From an uncultured Roseburia sp. (GTDB taxonomy: Bacteria > Bacillota > Clostridia > Lachnospirales > Lachnospiraceae), in NCBI GenBank assembly GCA_900542495.1, contig UQNW01000027.1, forward strand, positions 1 through 32,183: 32,183 bases of DNA, given 5' to 3'. A model generated the notes under the pieces. It was not told the DNA's origin and did not search any database. It was given only the letters and a program-made list of their open reading frames with translations. Below, in pieces: positions 1 to 7,505 of the stretch. Each line of letters starts with the position of its first letter. Position 1 is the stretch's first letter. Both the position numbers and the translations under genes were made by a program.

Positions 1-712
1 CTTCACCACCACCGTGTGGATGGTCATTAGGGTTCATTACAGAACCACGAACTGTTGGGCGGATACCCATGTGACGTTTACGTCCTGCTTTACCGATCTT
101 AACAAGGTTGTGGTCACCGTTTCCGATAACACCAACTGTTGCGCGGCAGTTTAATGGAACCATACGCATCTCTCCGGATGGAAGTCTTAATGTAGCGTAT
201 TTTCCTTCTTTTGCCATTAACTGAGCAGCCATACCAGCGGAACGAACTAACTGCCCACCCTTGCCTGCGTATAACTCAATGTTGTGTACCATAGTACCAA
301 CTGGAATGTTCTCTAATGGTAAGCAGTTACCAACACGAACCTCAGCTTCTGCACCACTCATAACTGTCATACCATCTGTTAATCCCTGAGGAGCTAAGAT
401 GTATGCTTTCTCTCCATCTGCGTAGCAGATTAAAGCGATGTTTGCTGTTCTGTTTGGATCGTACTCGATTCCGATAACTCTTGCTGGAATACCATCTTTT
501 TTGTTTCTCTTGAAATCGATTACTCTGTATTTTCTTCTGTTTCCACCACCGTGGTGTCTTACAGTGATTTTACCCTGATTGTTACGACCAGCGTTCTTCT
601 TTAAAGAAGTTACTAAAGATTTTTCAGGAGTTGTTTTTGTGATCTCAGAAAAATCAGAACCAGTCATATTTCTTCTGGAAGGTGTATATGGGTTATATGT
701 CTTAATTCCCAT
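1..712 (-). CDS. rplB: 50S ribosomal protein L2 (partial, 3' end outside window)
   Basis: Ribosomal protein L2 binds 23S rRNA at the subunit interface and is needed for assembly of the peptidyl-transferase centre. Reading leftward from the ATG at 712 the frame is open to the window edge for 237 codons. It shows the L2 start (MGIKTYNPYTPSRR), the RNA-binding stretch NNQGKITVRHHGGGNRRKYR and the C-terminal-domain motif ending NPNDHPHGGGE, which belongs to the catalytically important loop with the conserved His. The remaining roughly 40 residues lie outside. A good ribosome-binding site (GGAGAAA) precedes the ATG. It follows rplW by about 60 bp in standard S10-operon order. Confidence 0.97.
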   Translation of the reverse strand, partial: MGIKTYNPYTPSRRNMTGSDFSEITKTTPEKSLVTSLKKNAGRNNQGKITVRHHGGGNRRKYRVIDFKRNKKDGIPARVIGIEYDPNRTANIALICYADGEKAYILAPQGLTDGMTVMSGAEAEVRVGNCLPLENIPVGTMVHNIELYAGKGGQLVRSAGMAAQLMAKEGKYATLRLPSGEMRMVPLNCRATVGVIGNGDHNLVKIGKAGRKRHMGIRPTVRGSVMNPNDHPHGGGE

Positions 713-773
713 TGTTTTTCTCCTTTCGATGTTTATTATCGCACTTTACTGTGCCTAGGCTGCTATCTTTATC

Positions 774-1073
774 TTATAAACCAGCGAAGATCTCGATGTC
801 TTTGCTGTCTGCTGTTAATGTTACGATAGCTTTCTTTGTTTTAGCAGTTTTACCAACTACCATACCACGTCTCTTATTCTTTCCGTCTAAGTTCATTGTG
901 TTTACGCTGGCAACTTTTGTTCCTTCGAACATTTTTTCAACTGCTTCTTTGATCATGGATTTGTTAGCTTCTGGATGAACTAAGAAAGTATATTTCTTCT
1001 CAGCCATAGCTGCCATGCTCTTCTCTGTAACTACTGGTTTGAGGATTACATCATAATATTTAATATTTGCCAT
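774..1073 (-). CDS. rplW: 50S ribosomal protein L23
   Basis: L23 lies at the exit of the ribosomal tunnel and is the docking site for trigger factor and SRP. The 99-residue product has normal length and the family pattern: YYDVILKPVVTEKSM near the N terminus, YTFLVHPEANKSMIKEAVE, and the basic NLDGKNKRRG loop near residues 60-70. The ATG at 1073 shares its A with the end of the rplD stop codon, so rplD and rplW are tightly coupled. Order and spacing match the S10 operon of other Firmicutes. Confidence 0.97.
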   Translation of the reverse strand: MANIKYYDVILKPVVTEKSMAAMAEKKYTFLVHPEANKSMIKEAVEKMFEGTKVASVNTMNLDGKNKRRGMVVGKTAKTKKAIVTLTADSKDIEIFAGL

Positions 1074-1693
1074 TATGCATACACCTCCTCGATTGTCTTA
1101 ACAGCGTCTTTTGTTACAACCACTGTATCATATTTTAAGATATCATATACGTTGATCTCGTTTGTCTGAGCAGTCTTAACTGTTGCAAGGTTGCTTGCAG
1201 ATTTGATCACGTTTACATCGTTGTCGTTTAATACAACTAATGCTTTCTCAACTTTTAAGTTGTTCATAACTTCAACAAATTTCTTTGTTTTGATCTCATC
1301 AAGTTTTAACTCGTCAACAACAACAAATTTGCTCTCGTTTACTCTTGATGTTAATGCAGATTTAAGAGCTGCTCTCTTCTCTTTCTTGTTAAGTTTGAAA
1401 GAGTAATCTCTTGGTACTGGAGCGAATACTACGCCACCATGTGTCCACTGTGGAGCTCTTGTAGAACCCTGTCTTGCATGACCTGTTCCTTTCTGTCTCC
1501 ATGGTTTTCTACCACCACCGCTTACTTCGGAACGAGTTTTTGCTTTCTGTGTTCCCTGGCGGTTGTTTGCCAGCTGCTGAAGTACTGCCATGTGTACTAA
1601 ATGTTCGTTAACTTCTACTCCGAAGATAGCGTCGTTTAATTCCAGGCTTCCTACTTCTTTGCCTTCCATATTATAAACAGCTACGTTAGCCAT
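1073..1693 (-). CDS. rplD: 50S ribosomal protein L4
   Basis: L4 is an early-assembly 23S rRNA-binding protein whose extended loop lines the exit tunnel. In gammaproteobacteria it also represses the S10 operon; that role is not established here. The 206-residue product carries the tunnel-loop signature KPWRQKGTGHARQGSTRAPQW (about residues 63-83, written here as its key part KPWRQKGTGHARQGS), followed by the family Rossmann-like domain. A ribosome-binding site (AAAGGAGGAA) lies upstream of the ATG at 1693. It sits 29 bp after rplC and abuts rplW. Confidence 0.97.
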   Translation of the reverse strand: MANVAVYNMEGKEVGSLELNDAIFGVEVNEHLVHMAVLQQLANNRQGTQKAKTRSEVSGGGRKPWRQKGTGHARQGSTRAPQWTHGGVVFAPVPRDYSFKLNKKEKRAALKSALTSRVNESKFVVVDELKLDEIKTKKFVEVMNNLKVEKALVVLNDNDVNVIKSASNLATVKTAQTNEINVYDILKYDTVVVTKDAVKTIEEVYA

Positions 1694-1722
1694 CGTTAAG
1701 TTCCTCCTTTCCTATCTAAGCA

Positions 1723-2406
1723 CTATTTACCTGCTTTAACAGTTTCTTTGATTGTTACTAAACATTTCTTAGCTCCTGGTACAGCACCTTTAACTAAGAG
1801 CAGGTTGTTCTCAGCGTCAACTCTTACAACTTCAAGATTCTGAGTTGTAACTTTTACGCTACCCATATGTCCAGGCATTCCTTTTCCTTTGAATACACGG
1901 CTTGGTGAAGAACATGCACCGTTGGAACCCTGATGACGATGGAATTTAGAACCGTGAGCCATAGGACCTCTGTGCTGTCCAAATCTCTTAATAGCGCCCT
2001 GGAAACCTTTACCTTTGGAAATTGCAGTTGCGTCGATCTTGTCGCCTTCTGCAAAGATATCAGCTTTGATCACATCGCCTAAGTTGTACTCAGCTGCGTT
2101 CTCAAATTTGAACTCTTTTACAAATCTCTTTCCGGATACACCAGCTTTTGCAAAATGTCCCATCTGAGCTTTGTTAACGCCATGTCTGTTTCTGATTTCT
2201 TTCTTTCCGTTTGCATCTTTGTTGACAATTCTTTCTTTCTTGTCAGCAAATGCAACCTGTACTGCACTGTATCCATCGTTCTCAACAGTTTTAATCTGTG
2301 TTACTGAACATGGACCTGCTTCTAATACAGTAACCGGTACTAAAACACCGTCTGCATTGAAGATCTGAGTCATTCCGACTTTTGTTGCTAAAATCGCTTT
2401 CTTCAT
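1723..2406 (-). CDS. rplC: 50S ribosomal protein L3
   Basis: L3 is a primary 23S rRNA-binding protein reaching to the peptidyl-transferase centre. The product (227 residues) starts MKKAILATKVGMTQIF, typical of L3, and carries the central RNA-contact motif RFGQHRGPMAHGSKFHR with the following GACSSPSRVFKGKGMPGHMG loop that approaches the active site. The ribosome-binding site is AGGAGGTAAAAAG just upstream of the ATG. It is separated from rpsJ by 174 bp, unusually long for this operon; see the separate entry for that gap. Confidence 0.97.
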   Translation of the reverse strand: MKKAILATKVGMTQIFNADGVLVPVTVLEAGPCSVTQIKTVENDGYSAVQVAFADKKERIVNKDANGKKEIRNRHGVNKAQMGHFAKAGVSGKRFVKEFKFENAAEYNLGDVIKADIFAEGDKIDATAISKGKGFQGAIKRFGQHRGPMAHGSKFHRHQGSNGACSSPSRVFKGKGMPGHMGSVKVTTQNLEVVRVDAENNLLLVKGAVPGAKKCLVTIKETVKAGK

Positions 2407-2580
2407 TCTTTTTACCTCCTGTTTTCTCTACAGCGGAACGCTTCATGCCCATCAGATGCGGGGTAGCGGAACCGTTCATCCTAGAAAGTCCATATAAGTG
2501 GAACCAAAGGGGTAAACCTTTGTATTGCTTCTATATAAAACCCTTCAGGATATTAACTAATTAATAATTTGTTGAAAAAC
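2407..2580 (-). promoter_or_regulatory. Long rpsJ-rplC intercistronic region with repeats and hairpin
   Basis: This 174-bp gap lies inside the S10 operon. It contains a 15-bp direct repeat with two differences at 2432-2446 and 2465-2479 (AGCGGAACGCTTCAT and AGCGGAACCGTTCAT on the plus strand), and a short hairpin CAAAGG-6-CCTTTG at 2505-2522. No ORF in it looks real. A structured mRNA leader for rplC, perhaps a site for autogenous control by a ribosomal protein, is an inference from position and repeats only. I cannot see a convincing second promoter. Confidence 0.4.
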
Positions 2581-2898
2581 TTATTTGTTTTTCATTTTGA
2601 TATCAATGTAAACACCAGCTGGCATCTCTAAACGAGATAAAGCATCAACTGTTTTCTGGGTTGGTGTCATGATATCAATGAGTCTCTTATGAGTTCTCTG
2701 CTCGAACTGTTCACGGGAATCTTTGTATTTGTGAGTAGCTCTTAAAATAGTAACAACTTCTCTCTTAGTTGGAAGTGGTACCGGTCCGCTCACCTGTGAT
2801 CCGTTTTTCTTTACAGTCTCGATGATCTTCTTAGCTGAAGCATCAACTAATTCATGATCATAAGCTTTCAATGTGATTCTCATTACTTGACTTGCCAT
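2581..2898 (-). CDS. rpsJ: 30S ribosomal protein S10
   Basis: S10 is a 30S head protein (NusE), which also takes part in transcription antitermination. The 105-residue product has full family length and signature segments: RITLKAYDHELVDASAKKI at the N terminus, VSGPVPLPTKREVVTILRATHKYKDSREQFE in the middle and TQKTVDALSRLEMPAGVYIDIK at the end. The ATG at 2898 is preceded by GGAGGCGAC. It is the first gene of the operon, transcribed from the promoter at 3159-3187 through a leader of about 250 nt. Confidence 0.97.
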   Translation of the reverse strand: MASQVMRITLKAYDHELVDASAKKIIETVKKNGSQVSGPVPLPTKREVVTILRATHKYKDSREQFEQRTHKRLIDIMTPTQKTVDALSRLEMPAGVYIDIKMKNK

Positions 2899-3152
2899 AA
2901 AAAAAGTCGCCTCCTTTTCGCACTTATAAATCAGTACGACAAGCGGTGACTGTACACATTCCCGTGCGTGTCATCCACTTTCGATTTCAAAACATCTTCC
3001 CGTTGATGATTTGGCACGTTGTTTCTACCTTTTGTAGACGTTATTCGTGATACAGTGACTTGTCGCCAGTTTCTTAACTTGACATTCGCTCCACGGAAAA
3101 CCTGCATTTTCATGCAGCAACCTCGCGTTTCTACGCTATCAATGTCACAACA
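2899..3152 (-). promoter_or_regulatory. 5' leader of the S10 operon
   Basis: About 250 nt separate the predicted transcription start (near 3152) and rpsJ. The small reading frame at 2931-3113 has no ribosome-binding site and no recognisable product, so I treat the stretch as untranslated. Several short self-complementary segments are visible (for example GTCAAGTT-4-AACTGGCGAC near 3060-3090), suggesting a folded leader. It does not obviously match the gammaproteobacterial S10 leader. Autogenous regulation is a guess from position. Confidence 0.4.
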
Positions 3153-3158
3153 TTTGCT

Positions 3159-3217
3159 ATTTTACATGATGTTCCTTTATATTGCAAGTGTTTTTTTTAA
3201 TTTTTTTAATTTTTTTT
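3159..3217 (-). promoter_or_regulatory. S10 operon promoter with A-tract UP-like element
   Basis: On the minus strand a -35 TTGCAA (3182-3187) and a -10 TAAAAT (3159-3164) are separated by exactly 17 bp. Directly upstream of the -35 are three A-tracts of 7-8 bases, separated by TT, at 3191-3217, with a period of 9-10 bp. That is in phase with the helix and typical of an UP element that binds the RNA polymerase alpha C-terminal domain. A strong, growth-rate-type promoter is expected for a ribosomal protein operon. Confidence 0.8.
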
Positions 3218-3271
3218 GCATAATCCGCTCTCACATTAATATTTCCCCTATCCGATACAGATACTGTGTGC

Positions 3272-3277
3272 TATAAT
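3272..3277 (+). promoter_or_regulatory. Extended -10 promoter of trkA-trkH
   Basis: TATAAT at 3272-3277 is preceded by TGC, giving a perfect extended -10 (TGnTATAAT). No good -35 is present 17 bp upstream, as is common for extended -10 promoters. The start would be near 3284, leaving a leader of about 34 nt before the trkA ATG. It diverges from the S10 promoter; the two share the A/T-tract region. Confidence 0.65.
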
Positions 3278-3317
3278 CAGCTATGAACTATTTAGAAATG
3301 AAAGGTATCTTATTATC

Positions 3318-4682
3318 ATGAATATTATAATTGTTGGCTGCGGTAAAGTAGGATGCACGCTTGTAGAAGCCTTAAGTATCGAAAATCACAATATCGTAGT
3401 GATCGACTCCCGTCCCGAAAAAGTAAGTGCCCTTACGGATACAGTGGATGTTATGGGGATTGTTGGAAATGGTGTAAGCCACACAACATTAAAGCAGGCC
3501 GGTATCGAAACCGCAGACCTGCTGATCGCTGTCACAGGATCTGATGAGGAAAATCTCCTCTGCTGCGTCATTGCCAAGAAGAGTGGCCACTGTCAGACCA
3601 TCGCCCGCATCCGCAACCCTATATATAATGAAGAAAAAGATTTTCTCCAGAAGGAATTCGGACTGAGCATGATCATTAATCCGGAACTTACGGCTGCAAA
3701 TGAGATTTCAAAGGTTTTCCAGTTTCCTTCTGCTATCCGCGTGGATACCTTTGCAAAGGGACGTGTGGAATTACTTCACTTTAAAATAGGAAATAACTCC
3801 CCTTTATGCGGCCTGAAACTTTCCAAATTCCACGCAACCCTGCACTGCAATGATATTCTGGTCTGCACAATCGCAAGGAACAGCGAGGAAGTCATCATTC
3901 CAAACGGTGATTTTGAATTTGCGGCAAATGACATCGTCTCCATCGTTGCAAAACGCAGGGATGCCATCGACTTTTTCCGCAAGATCGGCTTAGAGAAAAA
4001 CCGTGTATCCAACACGATCATCGCAGGGGGAGGTAAGATATCCTATTACCTTGCCAAGAGTCTTCTGATGTCCGGAATCAAGACGACCATTATCGAAATC
4101 AACCAGCAGCGCTGTGAGTTTTTAAGCGAGCAGCTTCCGAAAGCTACAATTCTCTGCGGCGATGCCACTGACAAGGAGCTTTTATCTGAAGAATGCATTG
4201 AAAAGGCAGCCGGTTTTGCGGCGCTGACCGATCTGGATGAAGAAAATATTCTTTTATCCCTGTATGCGAATGGAATCTCTTCCGCAAAGACAGTGACAAA
4301 GGTAAACCGCATTAACTTTACCTCCGTCATCAATAAGCTGGATCTCGGAAGCATTATTTACCCGAGAGTGATCACTGCAGAGTACATTATCAAATATGTG
4401 CGTTCCATGAATAATTCTTTAAACAGCAATGTGGAGGCGCTATACAAATTGGAAGATGGAAAAGCAGAAGTTCTGGAATTCCTGCTCAAAGAGAATTCTG
4501 CCGTCTGCAATATTCCTCTTCAGAATTTAAAGATCCGCAAAAATACTTTGATCTGCTGTATTTACCGTAATCATCAGGTCATCGTGCCAAGTGGACAGGA
4601 TTGCATGATGCCCGGCGACTCTGTTATGATCGCCACCTCCGGTTACAATATATCCGATATCAAAGAGATTCTGGAGGATTAA
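3318..4682 (+). CDS. trkA: Trk system potassium uptake peripheral protein TrkA
   Basis: TrkA is the cytoplasmic nucleotide-binding gating ring of the Trk potassium transporter. The 454-residue product has the tandem two-RCK layout of full-length TrkA. The first nucleotide-binding Rossmann domain opens with IIIVGCGKVG (residues 3-12) and ends near 130, followed by a TrkA_C domain. A second Rossmann domain starts near 235 (IIAGGGKISYYLAKSL) with a second TrkA_C domain running to the end. The ATG at 3318 has a weak AAAGG site about 12 nt upstream. trkH follows 6 bp after the stop, so the two subunits are made from one transcript. Confidence 0.95.
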   Translation: MNIIIVGCGKVGCTLVEALSIENHNIVVIDSRPEKVSALTDTVDVMGIVGNGVSHTTLKQAGIETADLLIAVTGSDEENLLCCVIAKKSGHCQTIARIRNPIYNEEKDFLQKEFGLSMIINPELTAANEISKVFQFPSAIRVDTFAKGRVELLHFKIGNNSPLCGLKLSKFHATLHCNDILVCTIARNSEEVIIPNGDFEFAANDIVSIVAKRRDAIDFFRKIGLEKNRVSNTIIAGGGKISYYLAKSLLMSGIKTTIIEINQQRCEFLSEQLPKATILCGDATDKELLSEECIEKAAGFAALTDLDEENILLSLYANGISSAKTVTKVNRINFTSVINKLDLGSIIYPRVITAEYIIKYVRSMNNSLNSNVEALYKLEDGKAEVLEFLLKENSAVCNIPLQNLKIRKNTLICCIYRNHQVIVPSGQDCMMPGDSVMIATSGYNISDIKEILED

Positions 4683-4688
4683 GCTGCT

Positions 4689-6128
4689 ATGAAGTATTCA
4701 ACAATAGGCTATATTCTTGGACAGGTTTTGAAATTCGAAGGTATTTTTATGCTGCTTCCGTTTCTGACCGGAATGATCTATCACGAAAACGAAGCGTATT
4801 CTTACCTTATTATAGGGATCATCTGTTTTGTCCTCGGATGCCTGATCACGTTAAAAAAAGTAAAGCATCCGCAGATATTTAACCGCGAGGGGTTTGTTGC
4901 CGTTGCATTAAGCTGGATCGTTTTAAGTATTTTCGGTGCCATTCCGTTTGTGATCACTGGTGAGATCCCATCTTATGTGGACGCCCTGTTTGAGACGATC
5001 TCCGGTTTTACCACGACCGGCGCAAGTATTCTCTCGAACGTGGAGGCACTCACACACACAAGTCTGATGTGGCGAAGCTTTACCCACTGGGTTGGCGGCA
5101 TGGGGGTTTTAGTATTCATAATGTCCTTTCTCCCTCTGATGGGCGGTTCGACGATCAACCTGATGAAAGCTGAAAGCCCGGGACCTTCCGTCAGCAGATT
5201 AGTACCACATGTGAAGGACACTGCAAAAATTCTGTATCGTATTTATTTGGTCATTACGATCATTGAAATTGTTTTATTATGTATTTTCGGTATGCCGATG
5301 TTCGACTCCCTGACGCTGACATTTGGTACGGTTGGAACGGGTGGATTTGGTATCCACAATGACAGCATTGCAGGATATAGCCCTGTGTTGCAAAATATTA
5401 TCACCGTCTTTATGATTTTAAGCGGTGTCAATTATGTCGCTTATTTTTACATTATGACAAAGCAGTTGAAAGAAATTTTTAAAGTGGAAGAAATCCGGGT
5501 ATATTTTGGCATCATTCTGGGTGCTGGTACTTTTATCGCACTTAATATCCGAAGCTTGTACGGCTCACTTGGCGAGGCATTCCGCCATGCATTTTTTCAG
5601 GTGGGTTCCATTATCACAACCTGTGGATATGCGACTACAGACTTTGATCTGTGGCCGGAGACATCCAAGATGATATTGGTGCTGCTCATGTTTATCGGAG
5701 CCTGTGCAGGAAGTACCGGTGGCGGTTTCAAAATCTCGCGATTGCTGATTTTATGCAAAGCGATCCCGAAGCAGCTTTCTCTCGTGATACATCCGAGAGA
5801 GGTCAAGGTAATCCGTATGGATGGAAAACCGATCGACCACAATACACTGCGCTCTACGAATGTGTATCTGGCAATTTATTTTTTCATCCTGTTGGTTTCC
5901 ACCCTTTTGATCAGTGTGGATAATTTCAACCTGACGACGAATTTTACAGCAGTTGCTTCTACTTTAAATAATATCGGTCCCGGTCTTGATGGTGTAGGCC
6001 CGACAAGGAATTTCGGTATGTATTCCGATTTTTCCAAGTTTGTGCTGATGTTCGACATGTTAGCCGGCCGTCTGGAATTGTACCCACTGCTAATTCTGTT
6101 CATGCCATCGCTGTGGCGCAGGAAATAA
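4689..6128 (+). CDS. trkH: Trk/Ktr-type potassium channel-like transporter, TrkH family
   Basis: This is the membrane subunit of the potassium uptake system, partner of TrkA encoded 6 bp upstream. The 479-residue product is strongly hydrophobic. It shows the four pore-loop repeats of the TrkH/KtrB superfamily: GFTTTGASIL, FGTVGTGGFG, SIITTCGYATTD and NNIGPGLDGVGPT, whose glycines form the K+ selectivity filter. SPGPSVSRLVPHVKDTAKILYRIY is the conserved TrkH segment after the first pore. The ribosome-binding site GGAGGATT lies at the very end of trkA. Length and motifs fit TrkH rather than the shorter KtrB, though the distinction is not absolute. Confidence 0.94.
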   Translation: MKYSTIGYILGQVLKFEGIFMLLPFLTGMIYHENEAYSYLIIGIICFVLGCLITLKKVKHPQIFNREGFVAVALSWIVLSIFGAIPFVITGEIPSYVDALFETISGFTTTGASILSNVEALTHTSLMWRSFTHWVGGMGVLVFIMSFLPLMGGSTINLMKAESPGPSVSRLVPHVKDTAKILYRIYLVITIIEIVLLCIFGMPMFDSLTLTFGTVGTGGFGIHNDSIAGYSPVLQNIITVFMILSGVNYVAYFYIMTKQLKEIFKVEEIRVYFGIILGAGTFIALNIRSLYGSLGEAFRHAFFQVGSIITTCGYATTDFDLWPETSKMILVLLMFIGACAGSTGGGFKISRLLILCKAIPKQLSLVIHPREVKVIRMDGKPIDHNTLRSTNVYLAIYFFILLVSTLLISVDNFNLTTNFTAVASTLNNIGPGLDGVGPTRNFGMYSDFSKFVLMFDMLAGRLELYPLLILFMPSLWRRK

Positions 6129-6184
6129 TTATGTAAACAATTGAAGTTTATATTATACGAACTTATAGAAAGGTAATTTAAAAT

Positions 6185-7042
6185 ATGTGGATTGCAGAAA
6201 ATTGGAAAGACTATGAAGTCATTGACTGCTCCAAGGGTGAAAAGCTGGAACGCTGGGGCAAATATCTTCTGGTGCGCCCGGACCCCCAGGTCATCTGGGA
6301 CACCCCGAAAACAGAAAAAGGCTGGCGCAAAATGAATGGTCACTATCATCGAAGTGCAAAAGGTGGTGGAGAATGGGAATTTTTCGATCTCCCGGAACAG
6401 TGGCAGATTCATTACGGAAGCCTGACCTTTAATTTAAAACCATTTAGTTTTAAACACACCGGACTTTTCCCGGAGCAGGCTGCAAACTGGGACTGGTTCT
6501 CTGAAAAGATCAAAAAAGCCGGCAGACCGATCAAGGTATTGAACCTGTTTGCCTATACGGGTGGCGCTACGCTTGCCGCCGCAGCCGCAGGAGCTTCTGT
6601 CACACACGTAGATGCCTCCAAGGGCATGGTTACCTGGGCTAAGGAAAACGCTGTTTCCTCCGGTCTTAAGGACGCTCCGATCCGCTGGATCGTGGATGAC
6701 TGTGTGAAGTTTGTAGAACGTGAGATCCGTCGTGGAAATCACTATGATGCAATTATTATGGACCCTCCATCTTACGGCAGAGGTCCGAAAGGGGAAATCT
6801 GGAAGATTGAGGATGCGATTTATCCACTGGTACAGTTGTGCGGACAGTTGTTATCGGATGATCCGCTGTTTTTCCTAATCAACTCCTATACAACCGGATT
6901 ACAGCCGGCGGTGTTGAGCTATATGATGAACACGGTGTTGAAAAAATATCATGGCACGATCAACGCTGATGAAATTGGGCTTCCGGTATCCTCGAATGGA
7001 CTTGTGCTTCCTTGTGGAGCGAGTGGACGGTTTGAAGTTTAA
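6185..7042 (+). CDS. Class I SAM-dependent methyltransferase (RlmI-like, lacking PUA domain)
   Basis: This is a predicted S-adenosylmethionine-dependent methyltransferase of the RlmI/RlmK-like superfamily; the target, probably rRNA, is inferred from the family only. The 285-residue product has an N-terminal part with HTGLFPEQAANWDW (91-104), SAM motif I LNLFAYTGG (119-127), the acidic ribose-binding D143 in HVDAS, and catalytic motif IV DPPSYGRG (193-200). The family ending SSNGLVLPCGASGRF is present. The ATG follows an AAAGG site by 11 nt. It lies 56 bp after trkH. The last 51 coding bases recur at 10885-10935 with only synonymous changes, so the end of this gene has taken part in a rearrangement. 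Confidence 0.88.
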   Translation: MWIAENWKDYEVIDCSKGEKLERWGKYLLVRPDPQVIWDTPKTEKGWRKMNGHYHRSAKGGGEWEFFDLPEQWQIHYGSLTFNLKPFSFKHTGLFPEQAANWDWFSEKIKKAGRPIKVLNLFAYTGGATLAAAAAGASVTHVDASKGMVTWAKENAVSSGLKDAPIRWIVDDCVKFVEREIRRGNHYDAIIMDPPSYGRGPKGEIWKIEDAIYPLVQLCGQLLSDDPLFFLINSYTTGLQPAVLSYMMNTVLKKYHGTINADEIGLPVSSNGLVLPCGASGRFEV

Positions 7043-7050
7043 TCTGTGTG

Positions 7051-7385
7051 CTGCCGCTTGTGGGGGATGTTGCGGATTTTTAGATTGAATTTCATCATTT
7101 AGGTTATGAATAAAATATTGCCGTATCATATGCATTATGAATGCATGAATGTGAAATGGACGAATATTGTATTTCGTTGCGTTAAACATTGCGATGAACC
7201 TCTCTGATCATTTGTGTTCAGCAGTAGCTTCCACAAATGGAGAGTTTCATCTCCATAACGCAAAACGAAAACATTATTCGTCCATTTTACATTCATTACT
7301 TTTCAGTTATAAAACGGCAATATTTTAAATATACACTTTTTGGAAATTCAATCTAAAATCCGTCAATTCAGGTCACGAGCGGCAG
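7051..7385. repeat. 335-bp giant imperfect palindrome
   Basis: Almost the whole stretch between the methyltransferase and the intron remnant folds back on itself. The arms begin and end with CTGCCGCT (7051) and AGCGGCAG (7385). Matching inner blocks are CGGATTTTTAGATTGAATTTC against its complement at 7341-7361, TATTGCCGT (7116-7124) with ACGGCAATA (7314-7322), GAAATGGACGAAT with ATTCGTCCATTTT, and ATTTGTG (7210-7216) with CACAAAT (7232-7238), around a loop near 7217-7231. It has no coding potential. It could be a MITE-like element, a structured RNA, or a replication or recombination hairpin. No target duplication is visible. Confidence 0.8.
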
Positions 7386-7403
7386 AATTCAAAATTAAGC
7401 TTC

Positions 7404-7490
7404 GGGGATGGAGCCCCATATACGAGACCCGTGCGTACGGTTCAATGGGAGAGGCGAAAATATTTATTTTCCCTCTGCCCTATTCTTTTG
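7404..7490 (+). mobile_element. Probable group II intron 3'-end remnant (domains V and VI)
   Basis: The hairpin at 7411-7443 starts GAGCC and ends GGTTC, as group II intron domain V does, including the AGC catalytic triad; its interior (CATATACGAGACCCGTGCGTAC) pairs only partly. It is followed by a second hairpin (about 7448-7480, GGGAGAGG with CCTCTgCCC closing a GAAAAT/ATTTTC stem) and CTATTC, in the place of domain VI and its branch-point strand. No reverse transcriptase and no domain I can be seen, so this would be a 5'-truncated remnant. It ends about 16 bp from the stop codon of the convergent lipoprotein gene. The assignment rests on pattern recognition and has not been folded with a model. 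Confidence 0.5.
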
Positions 7491-7505
7491 ATGCTGATTT
7501 ATCTG

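Noticed and set aside
2931..3113. 60-codon reading frame in the S10 leader
   Set aside because: No ribosome-binding site, no recognised product, and it lies in the leader between a good promoter and rpsJ.
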